NCBI GenBank assembly: GCA_029245345.1
Contig: JAQWPM010000007.1
Span: 62,001-126,000, forward strand
Direction of reading: 5' to 3'
Source: Longimicrobiales bacterium
GTDB lineage: Bacteria > Gemmatimonadota > Gemmatimonadetes > Longimicrobiales > Gaopeijiaceae
Length of the DNA stretch: 64,000 nt
The position numbers and the translations under genes are program-made. Positions 43,608 to 53,199 of this stretch are shown here, in pieces (positions within the stretch are counted from its first letter, which is position 1; each line of letters opens with the position of its first letter). The notes beneath the pieces are model-generated. The model was not told the DNA's origin. It did not search any database and saw only the letters and a list, made by a program, of their open reading frames with translations.

Positions 43608-44414
43608 ATGAGCGAACCAGAGACTGACACAGTGGCAGATACCCATCATTTCGCGGGTCCAGGCACGCTGGATCGAGCCTTACGACTCGTGGAGTTCCTT
43701 CGCAAGAACTGTCCATGGGACGCCGAACAAACGGCTGAGTCGCTCATCCCGCACCTGCTGGAGGAGACGCATGAAGTCGTCGATGCGATCCGCGAGGGCT
43801 CGCCCGACGAACTCGCCGGTGAACTCGGAGACCTTCTCCTCAACCTCGCTTTCCAGATCGTCGTCGCAGAGGAGAAAGGCGACTTGGACTCGAACACCGT
43901 TTACGGGCACCTCGAAGAGAAGATGATTCGCCGGCATCCTCACCTCTTCGGCAACGGCGAAAAGCTCAGCTGGGAAGCTCTCAAGGCCGAAGAACGAGGC
44001 AGTACGGATGGCGCGCTCAATGGGCTGGCTAAGGGACTCGACCCGCTCACCAAATCCTTTCGCATTCAAGAACGCGTCGCCTCTGTCGGCTTCGACTGGG
44101 ACGACTTCGAGGGACCCTACGCTAAAGTCAAAGAAGAGCTGCTCGAGGTTCGCGGGGCGATCGAAGCCGATGATGACGCTCTGATCGAGGAAGAGATCGG
44201 TGATCTCCTCTTCGCAGTCGTCAACCTGTCACGGCTCGTAGGTCGTCATCCCACCACGGCGCTTGCATCTGCGAATGAGAAGTTCAAGGGTCGCTTCGAG
44301 GCACTGGAACGGCTGGCTCGAGAACGCGGGATCGACGTCCCGACCGCGGGGCTTCCCGTGTTGGACGGGCTCTGGGACGAACTGAAGGCACGAGAGGCGA
44401 GCCGAACCGACTAG
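43608..44414 (+). CDS. mazG: Nucleoside triphosphate pyrophosphohydrolase MazG
   Basis: The 268-aa protein carries two MazG domains. The first has C-P-W-D-A-E-Q-T and the metal-binding E-E-x-x-E (L-L-E-E-T-H-E-V-V-D-A-I, G-E-L-G-D-L-L). The second repeats it as K-E-E-L-L-E-V and E-E-I-G-D-L-L-F-A-V-V-N-L. It hydrolyses NTPs and dNTPs to monophosphates, cleaning the nucleotide pool. The ATG at 43608 follows GGAGCGAGG. It is a single gene, and its TAG overlaps the stop of the convergent dehydrogenase gene. Confidence 0.95.
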   Translation: MSEPETDTVADTHHFAGPGTLDRALRLVEFLRKNCPWDAEQTAESLIPHLLEETHEVVDAIREGSPDELAGELGDLLLNLAFQIVVAEEKGDLDSNTVYGHLEEKMIRRHPHLFGNGEKLSWEALKAEERGSTDGALNGLAKGLDPLTKSFRIQERVASVGFDWDDFEGPYAKVKEELLEVRGAIEADDDALIEEEIGDLLFAVVNLSRLVGRHPTTALASANEKFKGRFEALERLARERGIDVPTAGLPVLDGLWDELKAREASRTD

Positions 44415-45484
44415 TAGCCTGCGTCCTGGTCGACCACGCAGCGCCACTGCGACGGTTCGGCACCATTCAAATAACACCGCAAATTATGGAGCATGAGGTC
44501 CGCCTCCCGCCTCCAGAATCCTCGAGTCACCGCGGACACGTGCGGTGTGACCAGTACGTTCGGTAATCCCCAGAGCGGACTCCCGGCCACCAGCGGCTCC
44601 TTCGAAAACACATCGAGCCCAGCCCCTCGGAGATGTCCGCTTTGGAGCGCCCTGCTCAATGCATCTTCGTCCACGACCTTCCCCCGCGCGACGTTGATCA
44701 ACACAGCTCCCGCCTTCATTCGCGAAAACGCCCCCCCGTCGATCATTCCCCTGGTCTGATCCGTTTCCGGGACCGTCAGCACGACCGCGTCGCTCCGCGA
44801 GAGGAGATAGGCCAGGCCAGCTTCTCCATGCACCAACTCCACGTCGGCATCGAGCGCCCCGCCGGCCATGCTCGCTAATTTCTTGTCACTTGGCTTGGGC
44901 TCGGTCCGCTTCAGGGCGATGACCTTCGCTCCGAGGCTAGCCACCCGACGAGCGACTCCTTTACCGACACCGCCATAGCCGACGATGCCAACGGTTGAGG
45001 CTCCGAGTTCGCTGAGTGGGGCCCCGGCCTCGTAATACGGCTCTGTATTCCACTGCGAGGCACGTTGGTTCTGTACCGCCAAGTGGAGCCCCCTCCCGAA
45101 GAAGAGGAGCATCCCCAATACCGTCTCCGCCATCGGATCGGCGTGAATCCCGGCCGAGTTCGTAAAGACGATGTCTCGATCAATCAACGACGGCGTCAGT
45201 GAGCTTCCCACGCCGGCCGCTCCTGAATGCACCCACGCGAGCCGGGGCGCGGCATCCACGAGCTGGGCAGGTATCCCGTACCCGAAGTAGACCTCTGCTT
45301 CAGCGACAGCGTCCAACACCCTGGGTGCTACTCGTGCCGCTCCGTCCCCCGAACCATCCGTCTCTTCGTCGTTGACGACGAGATCCCACCCGCTCGGTAG
45401 TGCGTCTCGAATTTCGTCAGGCACCCAAGCGGGCATCGCCCATATGGGGCGACGGTCCATCATGTCGAGAACAGCGCGGGGCAC
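44411..45484 (-). CDS. D-2-hydroxyacid dehydrogenase (NAD(P)-dependent, GyaR/phosphoglycerate dehydrogenase-like)
   Basis: The 357-aa enzyme has the NAD-binding G-I-V-G-Y-G-G-V-G-K-G at about 166-176. The family active-site segments are N-V-A-R-G-K-V-V-D-E-D-A-L (Arg) and V-T-P-H-V-S-A-V-T (His). The E-T-V-L-G-M-L-L segment is also typical. The substrate (glyoxylate, hydroxypyruvate or another 2-oxo acid) cannot be read from sequence. The GTG at 45484 has GGAAG 7 nt upstream. It lies 16 nt after asnS and ends tail to tail with mazG. Confidence 0.85.
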   Translation of the reverse strand: MPRAVLDMMDRRPIWAMPAWVPDEIRDALPSGWDLVVNDEETDGSGDGAARVAPRVLDAVAEAEVYFGYGIPAQLVDAAPRLAWVHSGAAGVGSSLTPSLIDRDIVFTNSAGIHADPMAETVLGMLLFFGRGLHLAVQNQRASQWNTEPYYEAGAPLSELGASTVGIVGYGGVGKGVARRVASLGAKVIALKRTEPKPSDKKLASMAGGALDADVELVHGEAGLAYLLSRSDAVVLTVPETDQTRGMIDGGAFSRMKAGAVLINVARGKVVDEDALSRALQSGHLRGAGLDVFSKEPLVAGSPLWGLPNVLVTPHVSAVTRGFWRREADLMLHNLRCYLNGAEPSQWRCVVDQDAGY

Positions 45485-45500
45485 GGGCTGGCTTCCTACG

Positions 45501-46805
45501 CTATGGGTACAAACGGTTCGTGAGGCGCGGGAACGGGATCATCTCCCGAATGTGGTGACGACCGGTGATCCATCCGACTGTCCGCTCTAGCCCCAGGCCG
45601 AAGCCTGAATGAGGGAACGAGCCGAACCGCCGAAGGTCGAGGTACCACTTATACGCTTCCTCAGGCAGCCCTTCCTCATGAATGCGGGCCGTGAGTCGAT
45701 CCAGATCGTCCTCGCGTTGCGACCCACCAATGATCTCTCCGTATCCCTCGGGAGCGAGCAGATCGTCGCACAGAACCGTGCGGGGGTCGTCCGGGTTCTC
45801 CTTCATGTAGAAGGCCTTCGCCGACTTCGGGTAGTTGTACACGAAGACGGGCAGGTCATAGTCCTCCATGATCGTGGCCTCATCCCCCGCTCCGAGGTCC
45901 GCACCCCATTCGATGTCCGAGCCCTTGGCCTTGAGAATCTCCACGGCCTCCGTGTAGCTCACACGCGGGAAGGACGGCTTGATGTGTTCGAGCTTGCTCG
46001 TGTCCCGCTCCAGCACCTTGAGTTCTTCCGAACAGTTCTCAAGCGCGCGTTCGACCAGGTAGGAGATGAAGTCCTCCTGGAGGCGCATGTTGTCGTCCGA
46101 ATCGTTGAACGCGACTTCGGGCTCGATCATCCAGAACTCGGTGAGGTGCCGACGCGTCTTGGACTTCTCCGCACGGAATGTGGGCCCGAAGCAGTAAACC
46201 TTCTGGAACGCCGGGCAAGCAGCCTCGACGTAGAGCTGGCCGGTCTGTGCGAGGTAGGCGTTCTCTCCGAAGTAGTCCGTCTCGAAGAGCGATCCTGCGT
46301 GTTCACCGATGGCACCGGTGAGGATCGGGGTGTCGATTCGGACGAAGTCGTTCTTGTAAAAGTAGTCGTGTACCGCCTGCGAGATCTCCGATCGAACCTT
46401 GAGGCCCGCACGTTGCATGGAAGATCGAAGCCACAGGTGCCGGTTGTCGAGCAAAAAATCGACGCCGTGTTCCTTAGGCTGGATCGGGTACTCATCCGAC
46501 GGCGAGATCAACTCGATAGAGGAGATGCCTAGCTCGTACCCTCCCGGAGCGCGCGCATCTTCCTTGACCTCCCCCGTAAGGGCGACGACACACTCTTGGG
46601 TAAGAGAGCCGTATAACTCCCACTCGGACTCGTTCACCACACTCTTCACGACCACACCCTGAAGTGTCCCCGTACCGTCTCTAAGGACGATGAACGCCAC
46701 TTTTCCGTGCCCCCGGGTCGCCTCGACCCAGCCTCGTACCGTGACACTTTCCCCGACGTGAGCGCCGAGCCGCTTGATATCGACCATGGATTCGTTCGAA
46801 CTCAT
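45501..46805 (-). CDS. asnS: Asparagine--tRNA ligase
   Basis: This 434-aa class IIb synthetase has an N-terminal OB fold (V-T-V-R-G-W-V-E-A-T-R). The catalytic domain contains F-G-P-T-F-R-A-E-K-S-K-T-R-R-H-L-T-E-F-W and ends G-F-G-L-G-L-E-R with I-P-F-P-R. The last part distinguishes AsnRS from AspRS, which carries a GAD insertion. Together with the aspS at the other end of the window it implies direct Asn-tRNA charging. The ATG at 46805 follows a short leader with a hairpin. Confidence 0.95.
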   Translation of the reverse strand: MSSNESMVDIKRLGAHVGESVTVRGWVEATRGHGKVAFIVLRDGTGTLQGVVVKSVVNESEWELYGSLTQECVVALTGEVKEDARAPGGYELGISSIELISPSDEYPIQPKEHGVDFLLDNRHLWLRSSMQRAGLKVRSEISQAVHDYFYKNDFVRIDTPILTGAIGEHAGSLFETDYFGENAYLAQTGQLYVEAACPAFQKVYCFGPTFRAEKSKTRRHLTEFWMIEPEVAFNDSDDNMRLQEDFISYLVERALENCSEELKVLERDTSKLEHIKPSFPRVSYTEAVEILKAKGSDIEWGADLGAGDEATIMEDYDLPVFVYNYPKSAKAFYMKENPDDPRTVLCDDLLAPEGYGEIIGGSQREDDLDRLTARIHEEGLPEEAYKWYLDLRRFGSFPHSGFGLGLERTVGWITGRHHIREMIPFPRLTNRLYP

Positions 46806-46813
46806 CTGATTGG

Positions 46814-46830
46814 GCCGGAGGACTTCCGGC
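46814..46830 (-). promoter_or_regulatory. Short hairpin in the asnS leader
   Basis: GCCGGA and TCCGGC (six pairs, five-base loop) lie 9 nt before the asnS ATG on the coding strand, where they could cover the ribosome site. The rest of the 118-nt recG-asnS gap holds a 12-bp palindrome GCCTCCGGAGGC but no T-box or clear promoter. Confidence 0.25.
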
Positions 46831-46923
46831 GCGGACCATCGCCCGAGAAGAAAACACCCGATGGCGTCAGGCGTCTAGATGTAGGCACAAGCTTGGCCTC
46901 CGGAGGCATGTACGTGCGGCCGC

Positions 46924-49005
46924 CTAGCCGACGCCAAACATCTCGATGCGATCTCGGTACCGGGCCTCGACCAGCGACCTGAGCTTGGCATGATCAGGGT
47001 TCGACAAGTCCGCATCCGACTCGATAAGCGCACGGGCATCGCGTTGTGCGTGAACCAGGAGCTCTTCGTCCGTGAGTAGGTCCGCGAAGAGGAGTACCGG
47101 GTCCCGGCCGTGCTGTTGGGCTCCGAAGAGGTCACCCTGGCCCCGAATGCGGAGATCCGCCCGCGCCACTTCAAAACCGTCACTCGTGTCCCGGAAGATC
47201 TTGAGCCGCTCCATGGAGCCTTCACCCGGTTCCGCGATCAAAATGCAGTGGCTCTCATCGGCACCGCGACCGACACGTCCGCGCAGCTGATGGAGTTGGG
47301 AAAGGCCGAACCGCTCAGCGTGTTCGATCACCATTACCGTGGCGTTCCCCACGTCGATGCCAACCTCGATCACCGTCGTGGATACAAGGAGGTCCAACTC
47401 ACCTGCCAAAAACGCACGCATGACGCGGTCCTTTTCGGCAGACTTCAGCTGGCCGTGAAGGAGCCCCAGGCGCCGCCCGGGGAACACCTCGGTGCTGAGG
47501 CGTTCGAACTCTTCCGTCGCGGAGAGGAGATCCACTTTCTCGGACTCCGTCACCAGCGGGTAAACGATGTAGGCCTGACGGCCCTCTGCCAATTGAGCGT
47601 CGATGAAGGAGTACACGCCGTCTCGGCGATCCGGCATCCGGAGTGCGGTCTTCACGGGCAGCCTTCCCGGGGGCAACTCGTCCAAGACACTCAAATCGAC
47701 GTCACCATAGAGAGCCATTGCGAGCGAACGAGGGATCGGCGTCGCCGACATGACCAACGTGTCCGGGCGCGGCCCTTCTTGTTCACTAAGCGCCATGCGC
47801 TGCCGAACGCCGAACCGATGCTGTTCGTCAACGACAACGAGGCCGAGGTTCTTGAACGACACGCTGTCTTGAATCAAAGCGTGCGTCCCGATGACGATAG
47901 ACGCTCCAGCCTGAATCGCCTCTATGGCACTCCTCCGCTTTGCCCCCGATAGACTGCCCGCCAGAAGCACTGTCTCGAGCCCGAGCGGCGCCAACATCTC
48001 TCCGAGTTTTCTGGCATGCTGCTCGGCAAGGATCTCCGTGGGTGCCATGAGCGCCGCCTGGAATCCTCCCTCCACCGCGAGCAGCATCGCGAAGAGCGCC
48101 ACCACTGTCTTTCCAGAACCGACGTCACCCTGGAGCAGTCGGCTCATGCGGCGGGGCGAACACATGTCGTCCGTGATCTCACGGAGAACCGCAGCCTGGG
48201 CTTCTGTGAGGGCAAAGGGCAGCGTGTCGTGCAGGGGGCGAATGAGAATGTTCGTACGGACGTGGGTAATGCCCGGAGATTCCTCCGCAGCCTTCCGCCG
48301 CGCCTGTGCCTGAACGATTTGGAGCATGAACAACTCATCGTAGGCGAGTCTGCGCCGCCCCGCCTCAGCATCGCTCAGTCGGGTCGGCCGGTGGAGCGCG
48401 GTAAGCGCCTCTTCGAGGCTTAGATAGCCCGAGGCGGCCCGTTCCGCCGGGTCCATATATTCGTCCTCGTCAGCAAACCCCAAGAGCTCATCGAGATTGG
48501 CCTCGAAGATGCGGCGGAGAACCCACTGTGGAACCTCTTCGCTGGCAGGGTAACTGGCGAAGATCTTCCCCTCGTCCGAGGGGTCCTCCCCCGCCCGAGC
48601 CAGGAGCGTGTATTCACGCGGCTGCAGCTGCTTTCCGTGAAAAAACCGCACGGGGCCACTGACAAGGAGTACGTCCCCTTCCTTGATCTTGCGCTCTAAC
48701 CACGGCTGACCGGGCCACGCAATCGTGAGCATGCCGGAAGCATCCTCGAGCACGACCTGGAAGATACGGAGCCCTTTTCGCGTGGGAATCACACCTTTGG
48801 AGCGCACGCGCCCCACAGCCGTGGCATCGGCGCCCACCTCGAGCTGTCCGATCGGTGTGACCGTCGAAGCGTCGTCGTAGCGCCTCGGCACGTGGTACAA
48901 GAGATCTCGGGCCGTCCCGATGCCCATCCGGGCCAGCGCATCCGTACGCTTGGGCCCTACGCCCTTCAAGAACTGGGCAGGCCGATCGAGCTGTGAGTAA
49001 CTCAC
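46924..49005 (-). CDS. recG: ATP-dependent DNA helicase RecG
   Basis: From the GTG at 49005 the protein is 693 aa, the normal RecG size. It has the N-terminal wedge domain (F-L-K-G-V-G-P-K-R; R-R-Y-D-D), Walker A G-D-V-G-S-G-K-T at 293-300, D-E-Q-H at 393-396, and S-A-T-P-I-P-R-S-L. The C-terminal Q-L-R-G-R-V-G-R-G motif VI is also present. It remodels stalled forks and Holliday junctions. The frame is open 13 codons upstream into ftsY, but those residues are not family-like. It follows ftsY by 7 nt. Confidence 0.96.
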   Translation of the reverse strand: MSYSQLDRPAQFLKGVGPKRTDALARMGIGTARDLLYHVPRRYDDASTVTPIGQLEVGADATAVGRVRSKGVIPTRKGLRIFQVVLEDASGMLTIAWPGQPWLERKIKEGDVLLVSGPVRFFHGKQLQPREYTLLARAGEDPSDEGKIFASYPASEEVPQWVLRRIFEANLDELLGFADEDEYMDPAERAASGYLSLEEALTALHRPTRLSDAEAGRRRLAYDELFMLQIVQAQARRKAAEESPGITHVRTNILIRPLHDTLPFALTEAQAAVLREITDDMCSPRRMSRLLQGDVGSGKTVVALFAMLLAVEGGFQAALMAPTEILAEQHARKLGEMLAPLGLETVLLAGSLSGAKRRSAIEAIQAGASIVIGTHALIQDSVSFKNLGLVVVDEQHRFGVRQRMALSEQEGPRPDTLVMSATPIPRSLAMALYGDVDLSVLDELPPGRLPVKTALRMPDRRDGVYSFIDAQLAEGRQAYIVYPLVTESEKVDLLSATEEFERLSTEVFPGRRLGLLHGQLKSAEKDRVMRAFLAGELDLLVSTTVIEVGIDVGNATVMVIEHAERFGLSQLHQLRGRVGRGADESHCILIAEPGEGSMERLKIFRDTSDGFEVARADLRIRGQGDLFGAQQHGRDPVLLFADLLTDEELLVHAQRDARALIESDADLSNPDHAKLRSLVEARYRDRIEMFGVG

Positions 49006-49012
49006 GCCCGGG

Positions 49013-49936
49013 TCATGTGCCGAAAACTCCCTCCACGAAGGCATCCGGATCGAAGCTGTGCAGATCCTCCAACGCTTCTCCGGTCCCCACGAGCTTGACC
49101 GGTACTCCGAACTCCTGCTTCAGAGCGACCACGATCCCTCCGCGAGCGGACGAATCCATCTTCGCAAGCACGATCCCACTCACATCCACGCATTTTCTGA
49201 ACGCCTCGAGCTGCCGCACCGCGTTTTGCCCAACGGTCGCGTCGAGCACCATGAGTGTCTCGTGCGGCGCACCTTCGATCCGACGGCGCACGACGCGGTC
49301 GATCTTCTCGAGCTCCTTCATCAACCCCTGATTCGTGTGGAGCCGGCCCGCCGTGTCGATCAAGAGAACGTCCGTTCCGCGAGCTTCGGCCGCTTCCAGG
49401 GCATCGTAAACAACTGCCGCGGGGTCGCCACCGTGCTGACCCCTCAGGAAGTCTGCTCCAATGCGCTCAGCCCACATAGCCAATTGTTCGACGGCACCGG
49501 CGCGGAAGGTATCCGCTGCAGCAACCATGACCGAGCGGCCGTCTCGCACCAGATGGTTGGCCAGCTTGGCCACCGAGGTCGTCTTGCCGACTCCGTTCAC
49601 CCCGACCATGAGGTAGACCGTAGGGCCGCTCTCCGCCGCTCTTAGGTGGGCGTCTTCACCGCCGTCCACAATGGCCGCGATCTCTTCGCGAAGCGTGGCG
49701 TTCACGCCCGAGGAGCCACGTGCCTTCCCTCGACGGAGGGCTTCTTCCGCGCGGTCGACGAGCCGCAGCGTCGCCGGAACACCAAAATCGGCCGCAATGA
49801 GCCGCTCTTCCAAACTCTCAAGGGAGTCGTTGTCGATTCCACCCGCTGCCACCCGCACATCTGTGAGGGCTAAATCCACGACGCGCTTCCAGATGCCCTT
49901 CTTGCGCTCGAGCTTCTTCTTAAAGAGCCGGGTCAC
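49013..49936 (-). CDS. ftsY: Signal recognition particle receptor FtsY
   Basis: The 307-aa SRP-family GTPase has the G1 loop G-V-N-G-V-G-K-T-T at 112-120, D-T-A-G-R-L-H-T-N in G3, and L-D-A-T-V-G-Q-N-A. It docks ribosome-SRP complexes at the membrane. The long acidic A domain of E. coli FtsY is missing; a basic N-terminus (F-K-K-K-L-E-R-K-K) probably binds lipid instead. The GTG start overlaps the vWA gene stop (GTGA). Confidence 0.97.
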   Translation of the reverse strand: MTRLFKKKLERKKGIWKRVVDLALTDVRVAAGGIDNDSLESLEERLIAADFGVPATLRLVDRAEEALRRGKARGSSGVNATLREEIAAIVDGGEDAHLRAAESGPTVYLMVGVNGVGKTTSVAKLANHLVRDGRSVMVAAADTFRAGAVEQLAMWAERIGADFLRGQHGGDPAAVVYDALEAAEARGTDVLLIDTAGRLHTNQGLMKELEKIDRVVRRRIEGAPHETLMVLDATVGQNAVRQLEAFRKCVDVSGIVLAKMDSSARGGIVVALKQEFGVPVKLVGTGEALEDLHSFDPDAFVEGVFGT

Positions 49937-51834
49937 CTCAGCCCACTCCGTCGCCTAAAGACCCATTCTCCGCACAGGAGCATCAGGATCAGCAGATACG
50001 GCCAGGCGAACGTCCGCAACGGACGGCCCACATCACCAGGTGCCGCAGAAGCGGCCATGACTGCAACAGAATCGAAGGTCGCAGGAGGAGGCACCAGTTC
50101 CGCCGTAGCAGCCGACACGTCGAAACGCCCCTGGCTGACTACGTCTCCGGCGCTGTCATCCACCCGGTAGGAGTACTCGCCCGGCGGAAACTCACCAAAC
50201 ACGGTCATTCCGCCCGTAAGGACGGTGTCCACACGCGCCTCCGGCACGACCACCCGGTACGCGACGGTATCCCCTGGAACGCTGAAGCGGACCGCGTCTC
50301 CTCTGTTGAAGACCCAGGCTGTCGGACGCGGTTCCGGCGGCGCGACGTCGTCATCTTCCAGAAGCCAGCCCGCGACACCAGACCAAAGGCGCCGATAGGC
50401 ATCATGTCCATCACCCTCACGCATGGCCCACCGCCAAAAGCCCGACGCGAGCATCACAACGCGGCGGCCGTCCACTCGGTCCATCAAATGGAGGGCAGCT
50501 TCCGGAGCACCTGTCCCGCGAAACTGCAACTCCAAAGGTGCACTGATACGCGAGCGAACGTCTGGGACTATTACGTCGCTCAGGGGGGGCAGCCCCAAGA
50601 GCGAAGCTCCCGCCAACTCACCGGACAGCGGCGACGAGGGTACATCTCCTGACGCGTACCACTCGCCCGACCTTGGTGCAGCAGCACTTACGCCTACGAG
50701 TTCAGCTGCGATGGCGTCGTTCGGAATAATCACGGTGCGCCCCGGACGCTGCGCCAGCGAAGTCACCCAAGGGTCCTCCGAGCCTCCGAGCCCGTGCACG
50801 ACCACCAACTCAGCGTCGCGAACGGCCTGTGCAACTACAGACGAGTCTACGGGCGCGGCGCGCTCCAACGCTCGGCCGAGCGGCAAGAAGCGATCGGGAC
50901 CCACGCGGAGATAACCAAGCGTAGGAAGACCCGTGACATCCTCCAGCACCGGCAACAAAAACCGTGGCTCCCAGTTGGGCGAGAGCGAGACCAGGACGAG
51001 GGCGTCCTCTTCGTATCCAACAGATGCGTATGCGATCGCTTCGTCATCGGATTGGAAGTCGTCCGTGCTGGCGCTCACACGCGCACTGTAGCGAACGCGC
51101 CCTCCTTCTCCCGGCACTGTGATCCCAACCGGGACCGTTCGGCGAAGCCCTGGGGCCGGCAAGATCACGCGCTCCGATCCGACCTGCGCTCCGTTGGCGA
51201 AGACATCAACCGTCACGCTGTCGTTTCCGTGGCCGTGCACCTCGACGTCGGCCACAACCTCTTCCCCGGGACGCGGCGCATCCGGGACGTCGAAGGAGGA
51301 TACGCCGACATTGGAGATCGCGTCGCCCATGGCTTCGAACTCTACCTGCAGCGGCAGGGATTCTAGGGCCGCGCGTACGCTCGGCACGTCCTCGATCCTC
51401 AGATCGGATAGCACGATCACATCCCGGGCTCCCGATTCGGCCGCACGTTCGAGCACCGGCGCCAAGCGCGTCTCGGAACCCGACGGGCCGGCTCCGGTCG
51501 GGTCCGCGGCACCGCCAAGTGAAACGAGCGTCCATCCATCGTCTACCAGCTGCTGCGCTCTGACCTGAGCCAGGTCCCACGGGGTTCGGCCCTGTGGGCC
51601 GGCAGACATGCTCAGCGAGGCATCCAGCACGACCCAATGGGGGGAAAGCCCGGGCTGATTCGTGCCGGGAAGACGGGGGTCAAAAAGCAGGGCAAGAATG
51701 AGGACCAATACTGAGGCACGCACAGTCGCCATCCACCGGCTGCCGCGAACGGGGAGCTCGGCCCGGCTATAGACCCAAAAGGCGTAGCCCGCCACGACAA
51801 CCGCGAGCGCGAGGAAAGAGAGAACCTGAATCAC
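49933..51834 (-). CDS. Unknown membrane protein with a vWA-like MIDAS motif
   Basis: This 633-aa protein has two N-terminal membrane helices (about 5-22 and 38-52) and one C-terminal helix (about 612-628), so most of it should face the periplasm. After the second helix comes V-V-L-D-A-S-L-S-M-S, a D-x-S-x-S MIDAS motif of von Willebrand A domains, at 71-75. A middle part shows beta-sandwich character (S-N-V-G-V-S-S-F-D-V-P-D). It resembles the BatA/DUF-type vWA proteins of aerotolerance operons, but no MoxR ATPase is beside it. It lies between an M23 peptidase and ftsY, overlapping both by 4 nt. Confidence 0.7.
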   Translation of the reverse strand: MIQVLSFLALAVVVAGYAFWVYSRAELPVRGSRWMATVRASVLVLILALLFDPRLPGTNQPGLSPHWVVLDASLSMSAGPQGRTPWDLAQVRAQQLVDDGWTLVSLGGAADPTGAGPSGSETRLAPVLERAAESGARDVIVLSDLRIEDVPSVRAALESLPLQVEFEAMGDAISNVGVSSFDVPDAPRPGEEVVADVEVHGHGNDSVTVDVFANGAQVGSERVILPAPGLRRTVPVGITVPGEGGRVRYSARVSASTDDFQSDDEAIAYASVGYEEDALVLVSLSPNWEPRFLLPVLEDVTGLPTLGYLRVGPDRFLPLGRALERAAPVDSSVVAQAVRDAELVVVHGLGGSEDPWVTSLAQRPGRTVIIPNDAIAAELVGVSAAAPRSGEWYASGDVPSSPLSGELAGASLLGLPPLSDVIVPDVRSRISAPLELQFRGTGAPEAALHLMDRVDGRRVVMLASGFWRWAMREGDGHDAYRRLWSGVAGWLLEDDDVAPPEPRPTAWVFNRGDAVRFSVPGDTVAYRVVVPEARVDTVLTGGMTVFGEFPPGEYSYRVDDSAGDVVSQGRFDVSAATAELVPPPATFDSVAVMAASAAPGDVGRPLRTFAWPYLLILMLLCGEWVFRRRSGLR

Positions 51835-53144
51835 TGTCGGAACGGCGATGCTCCCCCGTGGTCGTCATCCGAGGGATCCTCGGAGTCGGCCGACGCTGTA
51901 CGGACCGGCCCCGCTCCCGGAATCGACTCGAGAAGGGCCACCCGCGTCGCCATATGGCCAAGCCAGAGCACTCTGTCTTCAGACGGCACCGGATCCCCCG
52001 CGGGTAGATCCACCGACAAGGGGTCCATCTGCTGTCCGCCGCGAAGCATCTCGTAGTGGAGATGATTCCCGGTCGCACTGCCTGTCATACCTACGTACCC
52101 GATGATATCCGTCTGGTGGACCCGTGTACCGAGGCTCACTCCAGATCGGAAATTACTCAGATGTGCGTATCGGGTGATAAACCCATTGGGATGACGGATC
52201 TCAACCGTGTTTCCGAAGGAGCCCTTGGGTCCCCGGTGCACAACGACGCCGTCAGAAGTGGCCATAATCGGCGTACCCGCGTCGGCGGCGTAGTCGATCC
52301 CGCGATGGGCCCGCCAAGTCTTCAGAATCGGGTGCAACCGCGAGCTGCTGAAACGACCCGAGATACGACGGTACGAGAGCGGCTTCAACAGAAAGGCACG
52401 TCGCACCGAGTTACCCTCGAGATCGAAGTACGACCCGTCTCCGTCTCCGTTGGGGTCGAACCACACCGCGTAGTAGGGTTCACCACTGTTCACCAGTTCA
52501 GCCGACAGCAGGCGCCCCGCCCGCATGGACCCGTCCGGCCGCACCTCTCGCTCAAACGCGAATCGGTATGTGTCGCCGACCCTGATCTGACTCGAGAAGT
52601 CGATCTGCCACTGGAAGACACGGTCCAAATGGTCGATGAGCCGATTCCTGTCACCCGCAGGCATACTGGCCAGCGCCGGATTACCAACAACGGCGGTCCA
52701 CAAGACGGTCTCGATCGAGCCCGACGCGAACACTGTATCTACATACACGGGTGTGGTGATGAGACCTGACGACCAGCCAACCTCGTCTCGGGTCAGGCGT
52801 ACCGACTCATCTCGGTTGATCTGGACGTCAACGCCTCTCAGCCACTCGTCCTCAGGACGGTATCGGAGTGTGATCTCCGTCCCAGGGCGCATGCGTCTAG
52901 GGCTCGCATGCTCCCGGAAGGCCAGAAGGAGCGACGCTTGTTCGTTGTAAGAGACAGCGCCGTCCAGCAGTTGTCCGATGGTTTGGCCACGGCCCAACGC
53001 CAAGATCCTGATGTCCTCGGCAGGCTCGGCATAAACCGGATCGATCATGCCCACATCAGGGGCACTATCTACCGTACACGACGACGTGACCACGGCGATC
53101 GCCGCGATCACGAGACGCTTCAATGTCGCGTGACGGATGCTCAC
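51831..53144 (-). CDS. M23-family peptidoglycan metallo-endopeptidase, lipoprotein
   Basis: The 437-aa protein has a signal peptide ending V-V-T-S-S-C (Cys23), suggesting a lipoprotein. A LysM/Nterm-like linker (G-Q-T-I-G-Q-L-L) follows, then a C-terminal LytM domain. The zinc ligands are all present: His280 and Asp284 in H-R-G-I-D-Y, and His361-x-His363 in G-N-H-L-H-Y-E. It should cut peptide cross-links, like MepM. Since it follows ftsZ it may help at division sites, which is inference. The start is GTG, and its stop overlaps the vWA gene (GTGA). Confidence 0.9.
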   Translation of the reverse strand: MSIRHATLKRLVIAAIAVVTSSCTVDSAPDVGMIDPVYAEPAEDIRILALGRGQTIGQLLDGAVSYNEQASLLLAFREHASPRRMRPGTEITLRYRPEDEWLRGVDVQINRDESVRLTRDEVGWSSGLITTPVYVDTVFASGSIETVLWTAVVGNPALASMPAGDRNRLIDHLDRVFQWQIDFSSQIRVGDTYRFAFEREVRPDGSMRAGRLLSAELVNSGEPYYAVWFDPNGDGDGSYFDLEGNSVRRAFLLKPLSYRRISGRFSSSRLHPILKTWRAHRGIDYAADAGTPIMATSDGVVVHRGPKGSFGNTVEIRHPNGFITRYAHLSNFRSGVSLGTRVHQTDIIGYVGMTGSATGNHLHYEMLRGGQQMDPLSVDLPAGDPVPSEDRVLWLGHMATRVALLESIPGAGPVRTASADSEDPSDDDHGGASPFRQ

Positions 53145-53199
53145 TGAATCAGTTATCCCCTGCTCTGCGCTTCCGACTTCATCAAATAAAGACGCTACA

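Noticed and set aside
45609-46532. 307-codon plus-strand frame opposite asnS
   Set aside because: The asnS frame has class II motifs; the other strand looks like an Arg/Leu-rich shadow.
46806-46923. T-box or other amino-acid riboswitch before asnS
   Set aside because: No T-box sequence or specifier loop is visible; only a short hairpin and a 12-bp palindrome are present.
47110-47952. 280-codon plus-strand frame opposite recG
   Set aside because: Antisense to an intact RecG helicase domain and without a recognisable fold or ribosome site.
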